A stretch of 64,000 nucleotides of DNA from Dehalococcoidia bacterium (GCA_022824925.1 JAJDYW010000034.1:24402-88401), one strand, 5' to 3'. Shown: positions 17,785 through 28,477, counted from the first letter of the stretch. Program-made: numbers and translations. The notes: a model not told the origin generated them from the sequence alone.

Positions 17785-17813
17785 TTGCCCGTGCCTCGCG
17801 GGGCCCCTACGAT
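17785..17813 (+). promoter_or_regulatory. Putative promoter TTGCCC-N17-TACGAT for sufR
   Basis: -35 17785-17790, -10 17808-17813, ATG at 17820. Confidence 0.5.
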
Positions 17814-17819
17814 CGATGC

Positions 17820-18491
17820 ATGGAGCGGCATTCGCACGGAACCCGTGAGCGCGTGCTCGAGTACGTCATCGAGCACCACGGCGCGCGCGTGGAAGAGCTA
17901 TCCGAAGCGCTTGGCGTGAAGGTCGCGGCCGTGCGTCGCCACCTGGATCACCTGCGCGCGGACGAGCTGATCGAGTCGCGCCCGGTGAAGCAGGCAACGG
18001 GCCGCCCCTACCTGAGCTGGTACCCCACGCCCAAGGGCGCGGGGGAGGCCCCGCCCGCCTACGCGGACCTGTTCGCGCGGGTCCTCGGGTGGCTGGGCGA
18101 GGAGCACATCGACGAGGCCGTGGCCACGGGCGTGGCCGCCTCGCTCGCCGAGCGCCACCGCGACGAGGTGGCGGGCTCGGAGAGCGGCGAGGACCTCGTC
18201 GAGCACGTGACCGAGAGCCTTCGCCGGGAGGGCATCCTGGAGACGTGGCGGGCGGAGGCGGACGGCTTCCACCTGGTCAACTCCTGCTGCCCGTATCCCC
18301 AGGCGGCGGAGCTCTCGCGGCTGCCGTGCGAGGCCGACCGGCAGGCGATCAGCCTGCTGATCGGCACGGACGTCGAGCAGATCGAGCGGATCGTGGACGG
18401 CTCGCACTGCTGCGAGTTCCTCGTCCAACTGAAGACTGAACACGAACACGAAGGCGCTGCCACGAGCGACGCCGCCGAAGGGAACGCATGA
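17820..18491 (+). CDS. sufR: SufR-like Fe-S responsive HTH regulator
   Basis: N-terminal winged-HTH (VEELSEALGVKVAAVRRHLDHL), C-terminal Cys pattern NSCCPYPQ...PCEAD...GSHCCEF; immediately precedes sufC. Confidence 0.85.
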   Translation: MERHSHGTRERVLEYVIEHHGARVEELSEALGVKVAAVRRHLDHLRADELIESRPVKQATGRPYLSWYPTPKGAGEAPPAYADLFARVLGWLGEEHIDEAVATGVAASLAERHRDEVAGSESGEDLVEHVTESLRREGILETWRAEADGFHLVNSCCPYPQAAELSRLPCEADRQAISLLIGTDVEQIERIVDGSHCCEFLVQLKTEHEHEGAATSDAAEGNA

Positions 18492-19246
18492 CCGAAGCAC
18501 CGCTTCTCGAAATCAACGCCCTGCGCGCCAACGTGGCGGGCAAGGAGATCCTCACCGGTCTCAACCTCGAGGTCCGGCCGGGCGAGGTGCACGCCATCAT
18601 GGGGCCGAACGGCTCCGGCAAGAGCACCCTCGCGAACACGCTCATGGGCAACCCCCGCTACGAGGTGACCGGCGGCGAGGTCCGCTTCCTCGGTGAGCTG
18701 CTGGACGGGCTCGCTCCCGACGAGCGCGCCCGCAAGGGCCTCTTCCTCGCCTTCCAGTACCCCGTGGCCGTGCCCGGGGTGACGGTCGTGAACTTCCTCC
18801 GGCAGGCGGTCAACGCCGTGCGCGGCGAGGAAGTCCCCGTGCGCGAGTTCCGCCAGGAGCTGTTCCAGAAGATGGAGTTGCTGAAGGTCGACCGCGACTT
18901 CGCCCGGCGCTACCTGAACGACGGGTTCAGCGGCGGCGAGAAGAAGCGCGCGGAGATGCTGCAGCTGGCGATGCTGCAACCGCGCATGGCGGTGCTGGAC
19001 GAGACCGACTCGGGGCTCGATATCGACGCCCTGCGGACGGTCGCGGACGGCGTGAACACGCTGATGAACGAGAACATGGGCCTGCTGCTGATCACGCACT
19101 ACCAGCGGCTGCTCAACTACATCAAGCCACAGTTCGTACACGTGCTGATCGACGGGCGCATCGTGCGCTCGGGCGGTCCCGAGCTCGCCGAAGAGCTCGA
19201 GGCGAGCGGGTACGACGCCATCGAAGCGGCCGCCTCGACGGCCTGA
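18488..19246 (+). CDS. sufC: Fe-S cluster assembly ATPase SufC
   Basis: [43 protein letters not shown]. Confidence 0.97.
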   Translation: MTEAPLLEINALRANVAGKEILTGLNLEVRPGEVHAIMGPNGSGKSTLANTLMGNPRYEVTGGEVRFLGELLDGLAPDERARKGLFLAFQYPVAVPGVTVVNFLRQAVNAVRGEEVPVREFRQELFQKMELLKVDRDFARRYLNDGFSGGEKKRAEMLQLAMLQPRMAVLDETDSGLDIDALRTVADGVNTLMNENMGLLLITHYQRLLNYIKPQFVHVLIDGRIVRSGGPELAEELEASGYDAIEAAASTA

Positions 19247-19257
19247 GGAGACGAGCT

Positions 19258-20667
19258 ATGACCTCCACACCGGAACAACTGGTCCGCGAGGACGGCTACA
19301 AGTGGGGCTTCTACGACGAGGAAGAGGCGCTCTTCAAGGCGAACAAGGGGCTCACCCCGGAGATCGTCCAGACGATCTCGGAGATGAAGGACGAACCGCA
19401 GTGGATGCGCGAGTTCCGCCTGAACGCCCTCGAGCGCTTCAACGAGATGGAGAACCCGCCCTGGGGCACGGACCTGCTCAACACGATCGACTTCGACAAC
19501 ATCCACTACTTCGTGCGGGCCACCGACCGCGATGAGCGCTCGTGGGACGACGTGCCGGAGTACATCCGCGACACGTTCGACAAGCTCGGCATTCCCGAGG
19601 CGGAGAAGAAGTTCCTCGCCGGGGTGGGCGCGCAGTACGACTCCGAGGTCGTCTACCACAACATCCGCGAGGACCTGGAGAAGCTCGGCGTCGTGTTCCT
19701 GGGCATGGACCAGGGGCTGGCCGAGTACGAGGACATCGTCAAGGAGCACTTCGGCACGGTCATCCCGCCGGGGGACAACAAGTACGCGGCGCTCAACAGC
19801 GCGGTGTGGTCCGGCGGCTCGTTCATCTACGTGCCCAAGGGCGTGAAGGTGGACATCCCGCTGCAGGCCTACTTCCGCATCAACACGGAGAACATGGGCC
19901 AGTTCGAGCGGACGCTGATCATCGCGGATGAGGGCAGCCAGGTGCATTATGTCGAGGGCTGCACGGCGCCGGTGTACAGCAGCGACTCGCTCCACAGCGC
20001 GGTCGTCGAGATCATCGTGAAGAAGGGCGCGCGCGTCCGCTACACGACGATCCAGAACTGGTCGAACAACGTCTTCAACCTGGTCACGAAGCGGGCCGCG
20101 GCCTACGAGGACGCGGTGATGGAGTGGGTCGACGGGAACCTCGGCTCGAAGCTGACGATGAAGTTCCCGAGCGTGTTCCTGATGGAGCCGGGAGCGCACG
20201 GCGAGATCCTCTCGCTGGCGTTCGCGGGCGAGGGACAGCACCAGGACGCGGGCGGCAAGGTCGTCCACATGGCCCCGGACACGACCTCGACGGTCGTGTC
20301 GAAGTCGCTCAGCAAAGACGGCGGTCGCACGAGCTACCGCGGCCTCCTGAAGGTCTACGAGGGCTGCGACAACGTGCGTTCGAGCGTGCGCTGCGACGCC
20401 CTCCTGCTCGACGAGGAGTCCCGTTCGGACACGTACCCGACGATGGAGGTGGACGCGCCGGACGTGTCCATCGAACACGAGGCGTACGTCTCCAAGCTGA
20501 GCGAGGAGCAGCTGTTCTACCTGCAGAGCCGGGGGCTCTCGGAGGATGCTGCCGCCAAGATGATCGTCAACGGCTTCGTGGAGCCGATCGTGAAGGAGCT
20601 GCCGATGGAGTACGCCGTCGAGCTCAACCGCCTGATCGAGCTGCAGATGGAAGGCGCCATCGGCTAG
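19258..20667 (+). CDS. sufB: Fe-S cluster assembly scaffold SufB
   Basis: [47 protein letters not shown]. Confidence 0.97.
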   Translation: MTSTPEQLVREDGYKWGFYDEEEALFKANKGLTPEIVQTISEMKDEPQWMREFRLNALERFNEMENPPWGTDLLNTIDFDNIHYFVRATDRDERSWDDVPEYIRDTFDKLGIPEAEKKFLAGVGAQYDSEVVYHNIREDLEKLGVVFLGMDQGLAEYEDIVKEHFGTVIPPGDNKYAALNSAVWSGGSFIYVPKGVKVDIPLQAYFRINTENMGQFERTLIIADEGSQVHYVEGCTAPVYSSDSLHSAVVEIIVKKGARVRYTTIQNWSNNVFNLVTKRAAAYEDAVMEWVDGNLGSKLTMKFPSVFLMEPGAHGEILSLAFAGEGQHQDAGGKVVHMAPDTTSTVVSKSLSKDGGRTSYRGLLKVYEGCDNVRSSVRCDALLLDEESRSDTYPTMEVDAPDVSIEHEAYVSKLSEEQLFYLQSRGLSEDAAAKMIVNGFVEPIVKELPMEYAVELNRLIELQMEGAIG

Positions 20668-20751
20668 GACCGACGAGAGGCCGCGCCACGCGGGGCGGAG
20701 CCGGGAACGGCGATCGCCTGCGCGCCGCGCGTGCAGAGGAGTACGAACCGC

Positions 20752-21984
20752 ATGACATCAGCCCCGAGCACAGCCGCCTCCGCGCTCACGCCCGAGGCGA
20801 GCCGCGCCCTCGGCGAGGCGCTCGGCGACGGAGCTGCCGTGGCCGCCCTGCGCGCGAGCGGCGTGGCGGCGCTCGCGACCGCGGCCATGCCCTCGCCGGC
20901 GCTGGACCGCCCCTGGAAGTACGTCGACCCCGCCGCCCTCACCCTCGACGGCTTCGCGCCCCCGGCCGCGGCGGACGCCGTCGCGATCGGCGGGCCGGAA
21001 GCGGAGGGGCTGACGGTGGCGACCTTCGCCGAGGCCGGCGGGGACGCGCCGGCGCGGCTGGGCGAGGCCGTGCCGTTCGATGGCGACCGGCTCTCGGCCC
21101 TGCACTACGCCTTCCTGGCGGGGGGCGTGCTCGTGGAGGCGAAGGCGAACGCGGAGATCGCGGAGCCGGTGCGGCTCACGCGCGAGTTCACGGGGGCGGG
21201 GTCGCTGGCGACGCCGCACACGCTCGTCGTGGCGGGCCCGAACAGCCGCCTGTCGCTGATCGAGGAGTACCGCTCGACCGACGACCCGCTGGCGGTGCTG
21301 CCGGCGATCGAGCTGCTCGTGGGGCCGGGGGCGGTCGTGCGGTACACGTCGCTGCACCGCTGGGGTGCGCGGACGCGGGTGTTCGCGGCGCAGCGGGCGG
21401 TCACGGAGCGGGACGCCGACGTCCGCAGCCTGAGCGTGGTCACCAGTGGGCGGCTCGTGAAGAGCCACATCACGTCCTCGCTGGAGGGGCGCGGATCGAG
21501 CAGCGAGCTCTACGGGCTCGCCGTGGGGGGCGGGGACGAGCACGCGGACTTCTACACGGTGCAGGACCACGTGGGCGAGGACACGCGCAGCGACCTGCTG
21601 ATCAAGTCCGCCCTGGGAGAGCGCTCGCGGGCGGTCTACTACGGGTTGACGAAGGTGGGCCTGGGGGCGCGCCGCGCGGATGCCAACCAGGAGAACCGCA
21701 ACCTGCTCCTGAGCCGCACGGCCAAGGCGGACAGCGACCCCGTGCTCGAAATCCTCACGAACGACGTGACCCGCGTCAGCCACGGGGCGACGGCGGGGCC
21801 GGTCGACGAGGAAGAGCTGTTCTACATCCAGTCCCGCGGGCTGACGCTCGAGGGGGCAGTGGGGCTGCTCGTGCGGGGCTTCCTGAGCGAGCCGCTGGAC
21901 CGCTTCGGCCACGACGAGGCCGTGCGCGAAGAGCTGAGCGCCCTCGTCGAGGCGAAGCTGCAGTTGCTGGGAGCGGGCGGGTGA
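20752..21984 (+). CDS. sufD: Fe-S cluster assembly protein SufD
   Basis: SufD C-terminal region DEEELFYIQSRGL...ARGF-like; position in suf operon. Confidence 0.93.
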   Translation: MTSAPSTAASALTPEASRALGEALGDGAAVAALRASGVAALATAAMPSPALDRPWKYVDPAALTLDGFAPPAAADAVAIGGPEAEGLTVATFAEAGGDAPARLGEAVPFDGDRLSALHYAFLAGGVLVEAKANAEIAEPVRLTREFTGAGSLATPHTLVVAGPNSRLSLIEEYRSTDDPLAVLPAIELLVGPGAVVRYTSLHRWGARTRVFAAQRAVTERDADVRSLSVVTSGRLVKSHITSSLEGRGSSSELYGLAVGGGDEHADFYTVQDHVGEDTRSDLLIKSALGERSRAVYYGLTKVGLGARRADANQENRNLLLSRTAKADSDPVLEILTNDVTRVSHGATAGPVDEEELFYIQSRGLTLEGAVGLLVRGFLSEPLDRFGHDEAVREELSALVEAKLQLLGAGG

Positions 21985-23231
21985 CGATCGACACGGCCCG
22001 GCTGCGGGAGGACTTCCCCATCCTCGGCCGCGAGGTCAACGGCCATCCGCTGGCGTACCTCGACAACGCCGCGACGACGCAGAAGCCGCGCGCCGTGATC
22101 GACGCACTGACCCACTACTACGAGACGCAGAACGCCAACATCCACCGGGGCATCCACACGCTCGCCGTCGAGGCGACGGAGGCGTACGAGGGCGTGCGCG
22201 CGAAGGCGGCCCGCCACATCGGCGCGGGGAACCCCGAGGACGTGGTGTTCACGCGCAACACGACGGAGTCCATCAACCTCGTGGCCCGCGCCTGGGGCGA
22301 CGCCAACCTCTCGGAGGGCGACGAGATCGTCCTCACGCTGATGGAGCACCACTCGAACATCGTGCCGTGGCAGCTGCTGGCGGCCCGCACCGGCGCCCAC
22401 CTCCGGTACGCGGACATCGACGCCGAGGGACGGCTGGACCTGGACTCCCTGCGCTCGCTCATCGGGGAGCGCACGAAGCTCGTGAGCGTCACCCACATGT
22501 CCAACGTGCTGGGGACGATCAATCCGATCGCGGAGATCGCGGAGATGGCGCGGGGCGCCGGCGCGCTCCTGCTCGTCGACGGGGCCCAGAGCGCGCCCCA
22601 CCTGCCGGTCGACGTGGAGGCGCTCGGCTGCGACGTGTTCGCCTTCTCCGCGCACAAGATGCTGGGTCCGACGGGCGTCGGCGTGCTCTGGGCGCGGCCG
22701 GGCTTGCTGGAGGCGATGGAGCCGTTCCTGGGGGGCGGCGAGATGATCGCGATCGTGAAGCCGGAGCGGTCGACGTGGGCGGAGGGGCCGCACAAGTTCG
22801 AGGCGGGCACCCCCAACATCGCCGACGTGATCGCCTTCGGGGCGGCGCTGGACTACCTGCACGACCTCGGCATGGCGAACGTGCGGGAGCACGAGAAGCG
22901 CATCACGGGGTACGCCATCGAAACGCTCGAGCGTGCCGGGGGCATCACCGTGCACGGCCCCCGCGACGTGGAGGTGCGTGGCGGGGCCGTCAGCTTCGAG
23001 GTCGAGGGGGTCCATCCGCACGACATCAGCACGATCGTCGACGGGTACGGCGTCGCGATCCGGGCGGGGCACCACTGCGCGCAGCTCCTGATGCGCCGCC
23101 TGGGCGTACCCGCGACGAACCGGGCGAGCTTCTACCTCTACAACGAAGAACGCGAGGTCGATGCGCTGGTGGCGGCGCTCGACGAGGCGAAACGGGTGTT
23201 TGGACGTGTCGAGAGCCGAACCGCAGTTTGA
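21981..23231 (+). CDS. sufS: Cysteine desulfurase SufS
   Basis: YLDNAATTQKP, VFTRNTTESINLVA, FSAHKMLGPTGVGVLW, RAGHHCAQ; GTGA overlap. Confidence 0.96.
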   Translation: MTIDTARLREDFPILGREVNGHPLAYLDNAATTQKPRAVIDALTHYYETQNANIHRGIHTLAVEATEAYEGVRAKAARHIGAGNPEDVVFTRNTTESINLVARAWGDANLSEGDEIVLTLMEHHSNIVPWQLLAARTGAHLRYADIDAEGRLDLDSLRSLIGERTKLVSVTHMSNVLGTINPIAEIAEMARGAGALLLVDGAQSAPHLPVDVEALGCDVFAFSAHKMLGPTGVGVLWARPGLLEAMEPFLGGGEMIAIVKPERSTWAEGPHKFEAGTPNIADVIAFGAALDYLHDLGMANVREHEKRITGYAIETLERAGGITVHGPRDVEVRGGAVSFEVEGVHPHDISTIVDGYGVAIRAGHHCAQLLMRRLGVPATNRASFYLYNEEREVDALVAALDEAKRVFGRVESRTAV

Positions 23232-23673
23232 CGAGCTGTACCGCGAGGTGATCCTCGATCACTACCGGCGTCCCCGGAACGCGGGCTCGCTGGCGGCGCC
23301 CACGCACCAGGCGGAGGGGGCGAACCCCCTCTGCGGCGACGAGATCGAGCTGGACGTGTCGATCGAGGGGGACGTGATCTGCGAGATGGCGTTCCGCGGG
23401 CAGGGTTGCTCGATCAGCCAGTCGAGCGCCTCGATGATGACGGAGCGCGTCTGCGGCGGCACGGTCGAAGAGGCGCATCGGGTGATGGGGCTGTTCGAGG
23501 CGCAGCTGGTGGAATCGGCGGAGCCCGATCCCGCCCTGGGCGACCTCGAAGCCTTGCACGGTGTGGCAAAGTTCCCCGTACGGGTGAAGTGCGCCCTCCT
23601 CTGCTGGAAGGTGCTGCGCGAAGCCCTGCAAACGAACGACAACGAAGCAACGGCGACCCCGAAGGGAGGCTGA
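23206..23673 (+). CDS. sufU: Fe-S/sulfur transfer protein SufU
   Basis: LYREVILDHYRRPRNAG, NPLCGDEIELDV, GQGCSISQSSASMMTE. Confidence 0.94.
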   Translation: MSRAEPQFDELYREVILDHYRRPRNAGSLAAPTHQAEGANPLCGDEIELDVSIEGDVICEMAFRGQGCSISQSSASMMTERVCGGTVEEAHRVMGLFEAQLVESAEPDPALGDLEALHGVAKFPVRVKCALLCWKVLREALQTNDNEATATPKGG

Positions 23674-23674
23674 C

Positions 23675-24001
23675 ATGGCCGACACGGAGACAAAGATCCG
23701 ACCGACCGACGAGGAGCTGCGGGAGCGCATCCGCGAGGTCAAGGACCCCGAGATCGACATGAGTATCGTCGACCTGGGGCTCGTGTACGAGATCGAGTGG
23801 GACGACGGCACCGTGAACGTTCGCATGACGCTCACGAGCCCGGGCTGTCCGCTCGGCCCGATCATCCGGGGCGCGGTCTACGCCAAGGTGAAGGACCTCC
23901 CGGGCGTCGAGGACGTGGACGTCGAGATCGTGTGGAACCCGCCCTGGGATCCGCGCACGATGGCGAGCGAAGACGTCAAGATGGCGCTCGGGATCTGGTA
24001 G
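23675..24001 (+). CDS. sufT: MIP18/SufT-type metal-sulfur cluster assembly factor
   Basis: VKDPEIDMSIVDLGLVYEIEW, LTSPGCPLGPII, WNPPWDPRTM. Confidence 0.92.
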   Translation: MADTETKIRPTDEELRERIREVKDPEIDMSIVDLGLVYEIEWDDGTVNVRMTLTSPGCPLGPIIRGAVYAKVKDLPGVEDVDVEIVWNPPWDPRTMASEDVKMALGIW

Positions 24002-24071
24002 GGGCGCGCACGAAGCCCTTCCCCCACCACCCCGGAGCCCCGCGGGCGCGGCTGTAGACTAGGCCTGTCCG

Positions 24072-24506
24072 ATGGCGTGCGAACAGGAAACCGCGACGAC
24101 CCTGCGGGAGGCGGGCTTCCGGGTCACCCCCCAGCGTCTGCTCGTGGCCTCCGCACTGCGCCACGCCGGCCGCCACCTGAGCGCCGCCGAGATCGCCGAC
24201 CAGGTACGCGCCGTCTACCCGGTCGTCGACCTGAGCACCGTCTACCGGACGGTGGAGATGCTGAAGCGCCTCCACCTCGCGACGGCGACGGATATGGGCG
24301 GCGACGACCTGCTCTTCGAGTGGTCGGCGGGGGAGGCGCACCACCACCTGATCTGCTCAAGCTGTCGCAAGATGCAGGTGCTCGACCACGAGTACCTTGA
24401 GGGACTGGCCGAGCGCGTGGGACAGGACTTCGGGTTCCAGGCCGACCTCCAGCACTTCGCCATCTTCGGGGTGTGCCGGGACTGCCGGGAGGGGGCGGAA
24501 GCGTGA
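24072..24506 (+). CDS. fur: Fur-family transcriptional regulator
   Basis: GFRVTPQRLLVASAL, STVYRTVEML, HHHLICSSCRKMQ, CRDCRE. Confidence 0.92.
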   Translation: MACEQETATTLREAGFRVTPQRLLVASALRHAGRHLSAAEIADQVRAVYPVVDLSTVYRTVEMLKRLHLATATDMGGDDLLFEWSAGEAHHHLICSSCRKMQVLDHEYLEGLAERVGQDFGFQADLQHFAIFGVCRDCREGAEA

Positions 24507-25951
24507 CCGTGAGCGCCGGTCTGCTGCAAGCGCTGCGGGACGTGGTGGGGAAGGAGCACGTCCTCCACAAGCCCGAGGACCTGCTCGTCTACGAGCTGGA
24601 CGGCACGATCGACCGGTCGCTGCCGGACGCGGTCGTATTCCCCGGGAATACGGAGGAGGTGCAGGCCGTGGTGCGCGCCTGTAACGGCTTCGACGTGCCC
24701 GTGACGCCGCGCGGGGCAGGGACGGGGTTGAGCGGGGGGGCGGTGCCCACGCGCCAGGGGGTCGTGCTGGCGACGGCGCGGATGCGGCGCATCCTCGACG
24801 TGGACCCGGTCGAGCGCACGGCCACGGTCGAGCCGGGGGTCCCGAACATCCAGCTCTCCGAGATCGCGGCCGAACACGGGCTCTTCTACGCCCCCGACCC
24901 GAGCAGCCAGAAGGCCTGCACCATCGGCGGGAACGTCGCCGAGAACGCGGGCGGGCCGCACTGCCTCGCGCTGGGCGTGACGACGAACCACGTCATCGGC
25001 ATGGAGGTGGTGACGGCGAGCGGGGAGGTGGAGTGGCTGGGCAGCCACGGACCCGACCCGGTCGGGTACGACCTGCGGGGGGTCTTCATCGGTTCGGAGG
25101 GGACGCTGGGGATCGCGACGAAGGTGGTGGTGCGGCTCGTGCCCGTGCCGGACACGGTCGTAACGCTGCTGGCCATCTTTGACGACGTGGAAAGCGCGAG
25201 CGAGACGGTCTCGGCGGTGATCGGGGCGGGGCTCGTTCCGGCGGCGCTGGAGATGATGGACCGGGTGACGCTGCAGGCGGCGGAGGCGGGGCTGCGCTGC
25301 GGCTATCCGCCGGACGCGGGGGCGGTCCTCCTGATCGAACTGGACGGGATCGAGGAGGTCGTGCGGGGGCAGGTGACGCAGGCGCGGGCGGCCTGCAACG
25401 AGCACGGCGCCACCGAGATCCGCACGGCCACCGAGCCGGCCGAGCGGGAGCTGCTCTGGAAGGGCCGCAAGGGCGCCATCGGGGCACTGGGGCGGATCGC
25501 GCCCAACTACTACCTGCTCGACGGGGTCGTGCCCCGCTCGCGGCTGGTCGAGACGATGGGGGAGGTGGCGCGCATCAGCGAGGGGTACGGCTTCCCCGTG
25601 GCGAACGTGTTCCACGCCGGCGACGGCAACCTGCACCCGTGCCTGCTCTTCGACGAGCGCGAGCCGGGAACGACGGCGCGTGTGCTGGAGGCGGGCGCGG
25701 CGATCATGCGGGTGTGCGTCGAGGCGGGCGGGGCGCTCACGGGGGAGCACGGGGTGGGCTTCGAGAAGAACCGCTTCATGCCCTGGCTCTACAGCGAGAC
25801 CGACCTGGAGAACATGCGGCGCGTGCGGGGGGTGTTCGGCAACGAGGGCGCCTTCAATCCCTGCAAGGTGCTGCCGGAGGGCACCGGCTGCGGCGAGATG
25901 GCGCACCAGCAGGGGGCGCTGGCGGCGGCCGGGCCCGACGCCTATGTCTGA
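24503..25951 (+). CDS. glcD: Glycolate oxidase subunit GlcD (FAD-linked oxidase)
   Basis: VTPRGAGTGLSGGAVP, VFHAGDGNLHP, GGALTGEHGVGFEK. Confidence 0.93.
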   Translation: MTVSAGLLQALRDVVGKEHVLHKPEDLLVYELDGTIDRSLPDAVVFPGNTEEVQAVVRACNGFDVPVTPRGAGTGLSGGAVPTRQGVVLATARMRRILDVDPVERTATVEPGVPNIQLSEIAAEHGLFYAPDPSSQKACTIGGNVAENAGGPHCLALGVTTNHVIGMEVVTASGEVEWLGSHGPDPVGYDLRGVFIGSEGTLGIATKVVVRLVPVPDTVVTLLAIFDDVESASETVSAVIGAGLVPAALEMMDRVTLQAAEAGLRCGYPPDAGAVLLIELDGIEEVVRGQVTQARAACNEHGATEIRTATEPAERELLWKGRKGAIGALGRIAPNYYLLDGVVPRSRLVETMGEVARISEGYGFPVANVFHAGDGNLHPCLLFDEREPGTTARVLEAGAAIMRVCVEAGGALTGEHGVGFEKNRFMPWLYSETDLENMRRVRGVFGNEGAFNPCKVLPEGTGCGEMAHQQGALAAAGPDAYV

Positions 25952-27122
25952 GGCGGCCACGCAGGCCCCGCCCCAGGTCGCGGGACGCGCGCCCGAGGCG
26001 ACGTTCGCCCCCCGAAGCCTCGACGACCTCCGGGAACTCGTCGCCGCCCGCGACGGGCGCACGCTCGTCCCGGTGGCGGCGGGCACCCAGCTCGGACTCG
26101 GAAACGCACCACGGGAGCCCTTCGCGCTCGTCGACGTGCGGGGGGCGCTGGCGGGGGAGGTCGAGCACGAGCCGGCGGACCTGACGGCGGTCGTGCCGGC
26201 GGGGGTCGCGCTGGGAGAACTGGAGGCGCAGCTTGCGGCGGCGGGCCAGCGCCTGCCGCTCGACCCCCCGCACGCCGGGCGCGCGACCATCGGAGGGGTG
26301 CTGGCGGTGGGGACGGGCGGGCCGCTGCGCACGCGCCACGGTCTTCCCCGCGACTTCGTGCTGGGAATGACGGTCCTGCGGGCGGACGGGGAGCTGGTGA
26401 AGGCAGGCGGCCGCGTCGTGAAGAACGTGACCGGCTACGACCTGATGCGGCTCTGGTGCGGCTCGCTGGGGACAATCGGCATCGTGACCTCGGTGGCGCT
26501 GCGCGTGCTGCCCCGCATCGAGACGGTCGACCTGCGCTTCGAGGCGGGGACGCTGGCGGAAGGGCAGGCGCTGGCGGAGCGCGTGCTGCGGGCGGATGTC
26601 CGGCCCGAGTACCTCGAACTGACGGCGTCCGGGACGGGGTGGAGCGGGCTGGTGCGGTTCCCGGCGGGGGCCGTGCCGCTGGCGACGGAGATCGCCGGGG
26701 CGGACCTGGCGCCCGCGGGCGATGGCGACTACGTCGCCGTCCGCGACCTCGGGTTCGGGGAGGCAGACGCGCTCACCCTGCGAGCGTCGTGCCCGACGAG
26801 CGCGATCGGCGCAACGGTGGCCGCGATCGAGGCGCTGGCGCCGTCCCGGATGCTCGTGCGCCCGCTCGCGCGCGAGCTTCGCGCCACGTGGGAGGAAGGC
26901 GCCATGCCGGAGGCGGAGGCGGTCGCGGGGACGGTTGGGAGACTGCGGGCGGCGCTGGCGGAGTCGGGCGGGGCGGTCGTCGCGGAGCGCCTGCCGCACG
27001 GAATGCGGGGCGCGCTCGACCCGTGGGGCCGGGCGGCCAACCCGGCGCGGATGACGGCGGTCAAGGCGGCCTTCGACCCGGACGGGCGGCTGAACGGGGG
27101 GCGGTTCGTTGGCGGCCTCTGA
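25944..27122 (+). CDS. glcE: Glycolate oxidase subunit GlcE (FAD-binding)
   Basis: FAD_binding_4-like region GGVLAVGTGGPLRTRHGLPRDFVLGMTVL, KNVTGYDLMRLWCGSLGTIG. Confidence 0.9.
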   Translation: MSEAATQAPPQVAGRAPEATFAPRSLDDLRELVAARDGRTLVPVAAGTQLGLGNAPREPFALVDVRGALAGEVEHEPADLTAVVPAGVALGELEAQLAAAGQRLPLDPPHAGRATIGGVLAVGTGGPLRTRHGLPRDFVLGMTVLRADGELVKAGGRVVKNVTGYDLMRLWCGSLGTIGIVTSVALRVLPRIETVDLRFEAGTLAEGQALAERVLRADVRPEYLELTASGTGWSGLVRFPAGAVPLATEIAGADLAPAGDGDYVAVRDLGFGEADALTLRASCPTSAIGATVAAIEALAPSRMLVRPLARELRATWEEGAMPEAEAVAGTVGRLRAALAESGGAVVAERLPHGMRGALDPWGRAANPARMTAVKAAFDPDGRLNGGRFVGGL

Positions 27123-28371
27123 GACGCCCGGCTGGCCGCTTGCGGAGGACGCGCCGGACACGGCGGACCTCGCGAAGTGCGTCCACTGCGGGCTCTGCGT
27201 GAACGCGTGCCCGACCTACGCGATCACGGGACTGGAGGTGGAGTCGCCGCGGGGGCGCATCCACCTCGCGCGGGCCGTGGCGGAGGAGCGCATCCCCCTG
27301 ACGGAAGCGGTACAGGGCCACTGGGAGCTCTGCCTGCAGTGCCGCGCCTGCGAGGCGGTCTGCCCGAGCGGCGTGCCCTACGGGCGCATCATGGAGCGCG
27401 CCCGCGCCCAGCTCGATGCGGCTCCGCCCTCGAAGGGCTGGGAGCGGCGCCTGCGCCGCTTCGCCCTCCGGAACGTCATCGCGAGGCCACGGGTGCTGGC
27501 GGCGCTGCTCGCGCCCGTGCGCTGGTTCGCGCGGTCGCCGCTGCGGGGGCTGCTGCGCCGATCGGGGGTGCTGCGATTCACCGGGCCGCTGGGCCGGCTG
27601 GAAGCGCAGCTCGGGCGTCCGGGACGGCCCTACCGGCCCCGCGACAACGCCGGCGACGGCGACGTCGCGCTGTTCACCGGGTGCGTGATGAGCGAGCTCT
27701 TCGGGGACGCGCATCGGGCGAGCATGCGCGTGCTGGAGCGAAGCGGGGCGCGCGCCTTCGCGCCGCGCGGGCAGGGCTGCTGCGGCGCCCTCAGCGCCCA
27801 CGACGGCGACCTCGCGCAGGCGCGCCGGCTGGCGCGCGCGAACATCGCCACGTTCGAGGCCTCGGGGGCGGAGACGATCGTGGTGAACTCGGCCGGCTGC
27901 GGCGCCGCCATGAAGGAGTACGGAGAGCTGCTCGCCGGCGACCCCGACTCCGCCGATCGCGCCGAGGCGATGGCCGCGCGAGTTATCGACTTCAGCGAGT
28001 ACCTGGCGGGGCGCGACCTGCCGGCGGGACGGCTGGAGGGGCGGATCGCCTACCAGGACGCCTGCCACCTGGCGCACGCACAGGGGATCAGCGCGGAGCC
28101 GCGGGCCCTGCTGGGAGCGCTCGACGGCTGCGAACTGGTCGAGACGGAGGGGGCGGACATGTGCTGCGGGGCGGCGGGCATCTACAGCCTCATCCAGCCG
28201 GCGATGTCGGGGGAGCTGCGGGCGCGCAAGGCGGCGCAGTTCCGCGAACACAAGCCGGACGTGATCGTGACCGCGAATCCGGGCTGCCAGATGCAGTACG
28301 AGGCCGCCGTACGCGAGGCGGGCATCGAGGCGCGCGTGCTGCACCTGGCGGAGGCCCTCGATAGTGAGTAG
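27109..28371 (+). CDS. glcF: Glycolate oxidase iron-sulfur subunit GlcF
   Basis: CVHCGLCVNACPTY, CLQCRACEAVCPSG, two CCG domains (GCCGAL, CCGAAG). Confidence 0.93.
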   Translation: MAASETPGWPLAEDAPDTADLAKCVHCGLCVNACPTYAITGLEVESPRGRIHLARAVAEERIPLTEAVQGHWELCLQCRACEAVCPSGVPYGRIMERARAQLDAAPPSKGWERRLRRFALRNVIARPRVLAALLAPVRWFARSPLRGLLRRSGVLRFTGPLGRLEAQLGRPGRPYRPRDNAGDGDVALFTGCVMSELFGDAHRASMRVLERSGARAFAPRGQGCCGALSAHDGDLAQARRLARANIATFEASGAETIVVNSAGCGAAMKEYGELLAGDPDSADRAEAMAARVIDFSEYLAGRDLPAGRLEGRIAYQDACHLAHAQGISAEPRALLGALDGCELVETEGADMCCGAAGIYSLIQPAMSGELRARKAAQFREHKPDVIVTANPGCQMQYEAAVREAGIEARVLHLAEALDSE

Positions 28372-28460
28372 TGGGCGGTGGCTGGTGGCTAGTCCCCGCC
28401 TTCCCCCGTCCCCGGCACCGCGAGCGACGAGCGGCTAGTCGCCAGTCATCAGCCACCCCC
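28372..28460. repeat. Degenerate intergenic GTGGCTNGT-rich imperfect inverted repeat
   Basis: GGCGGTGGCTGGTGGCTAGT...GGCTAGTCGCCAGTCATCAGCCACC arms imperfectly complementary; related motif at 10194-10236. Confidence 0.35.
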
Positions 28461-28477
28461 TGCTACCCTGTTCGGAC

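Noticed and set aside
20124-21980. N-terminal half of the 1035-aa plus ORF preceding SufS
   Set aside because: Low-complexity G/R/A translation through sufB/sufD; real SufS starts at GTG 21981
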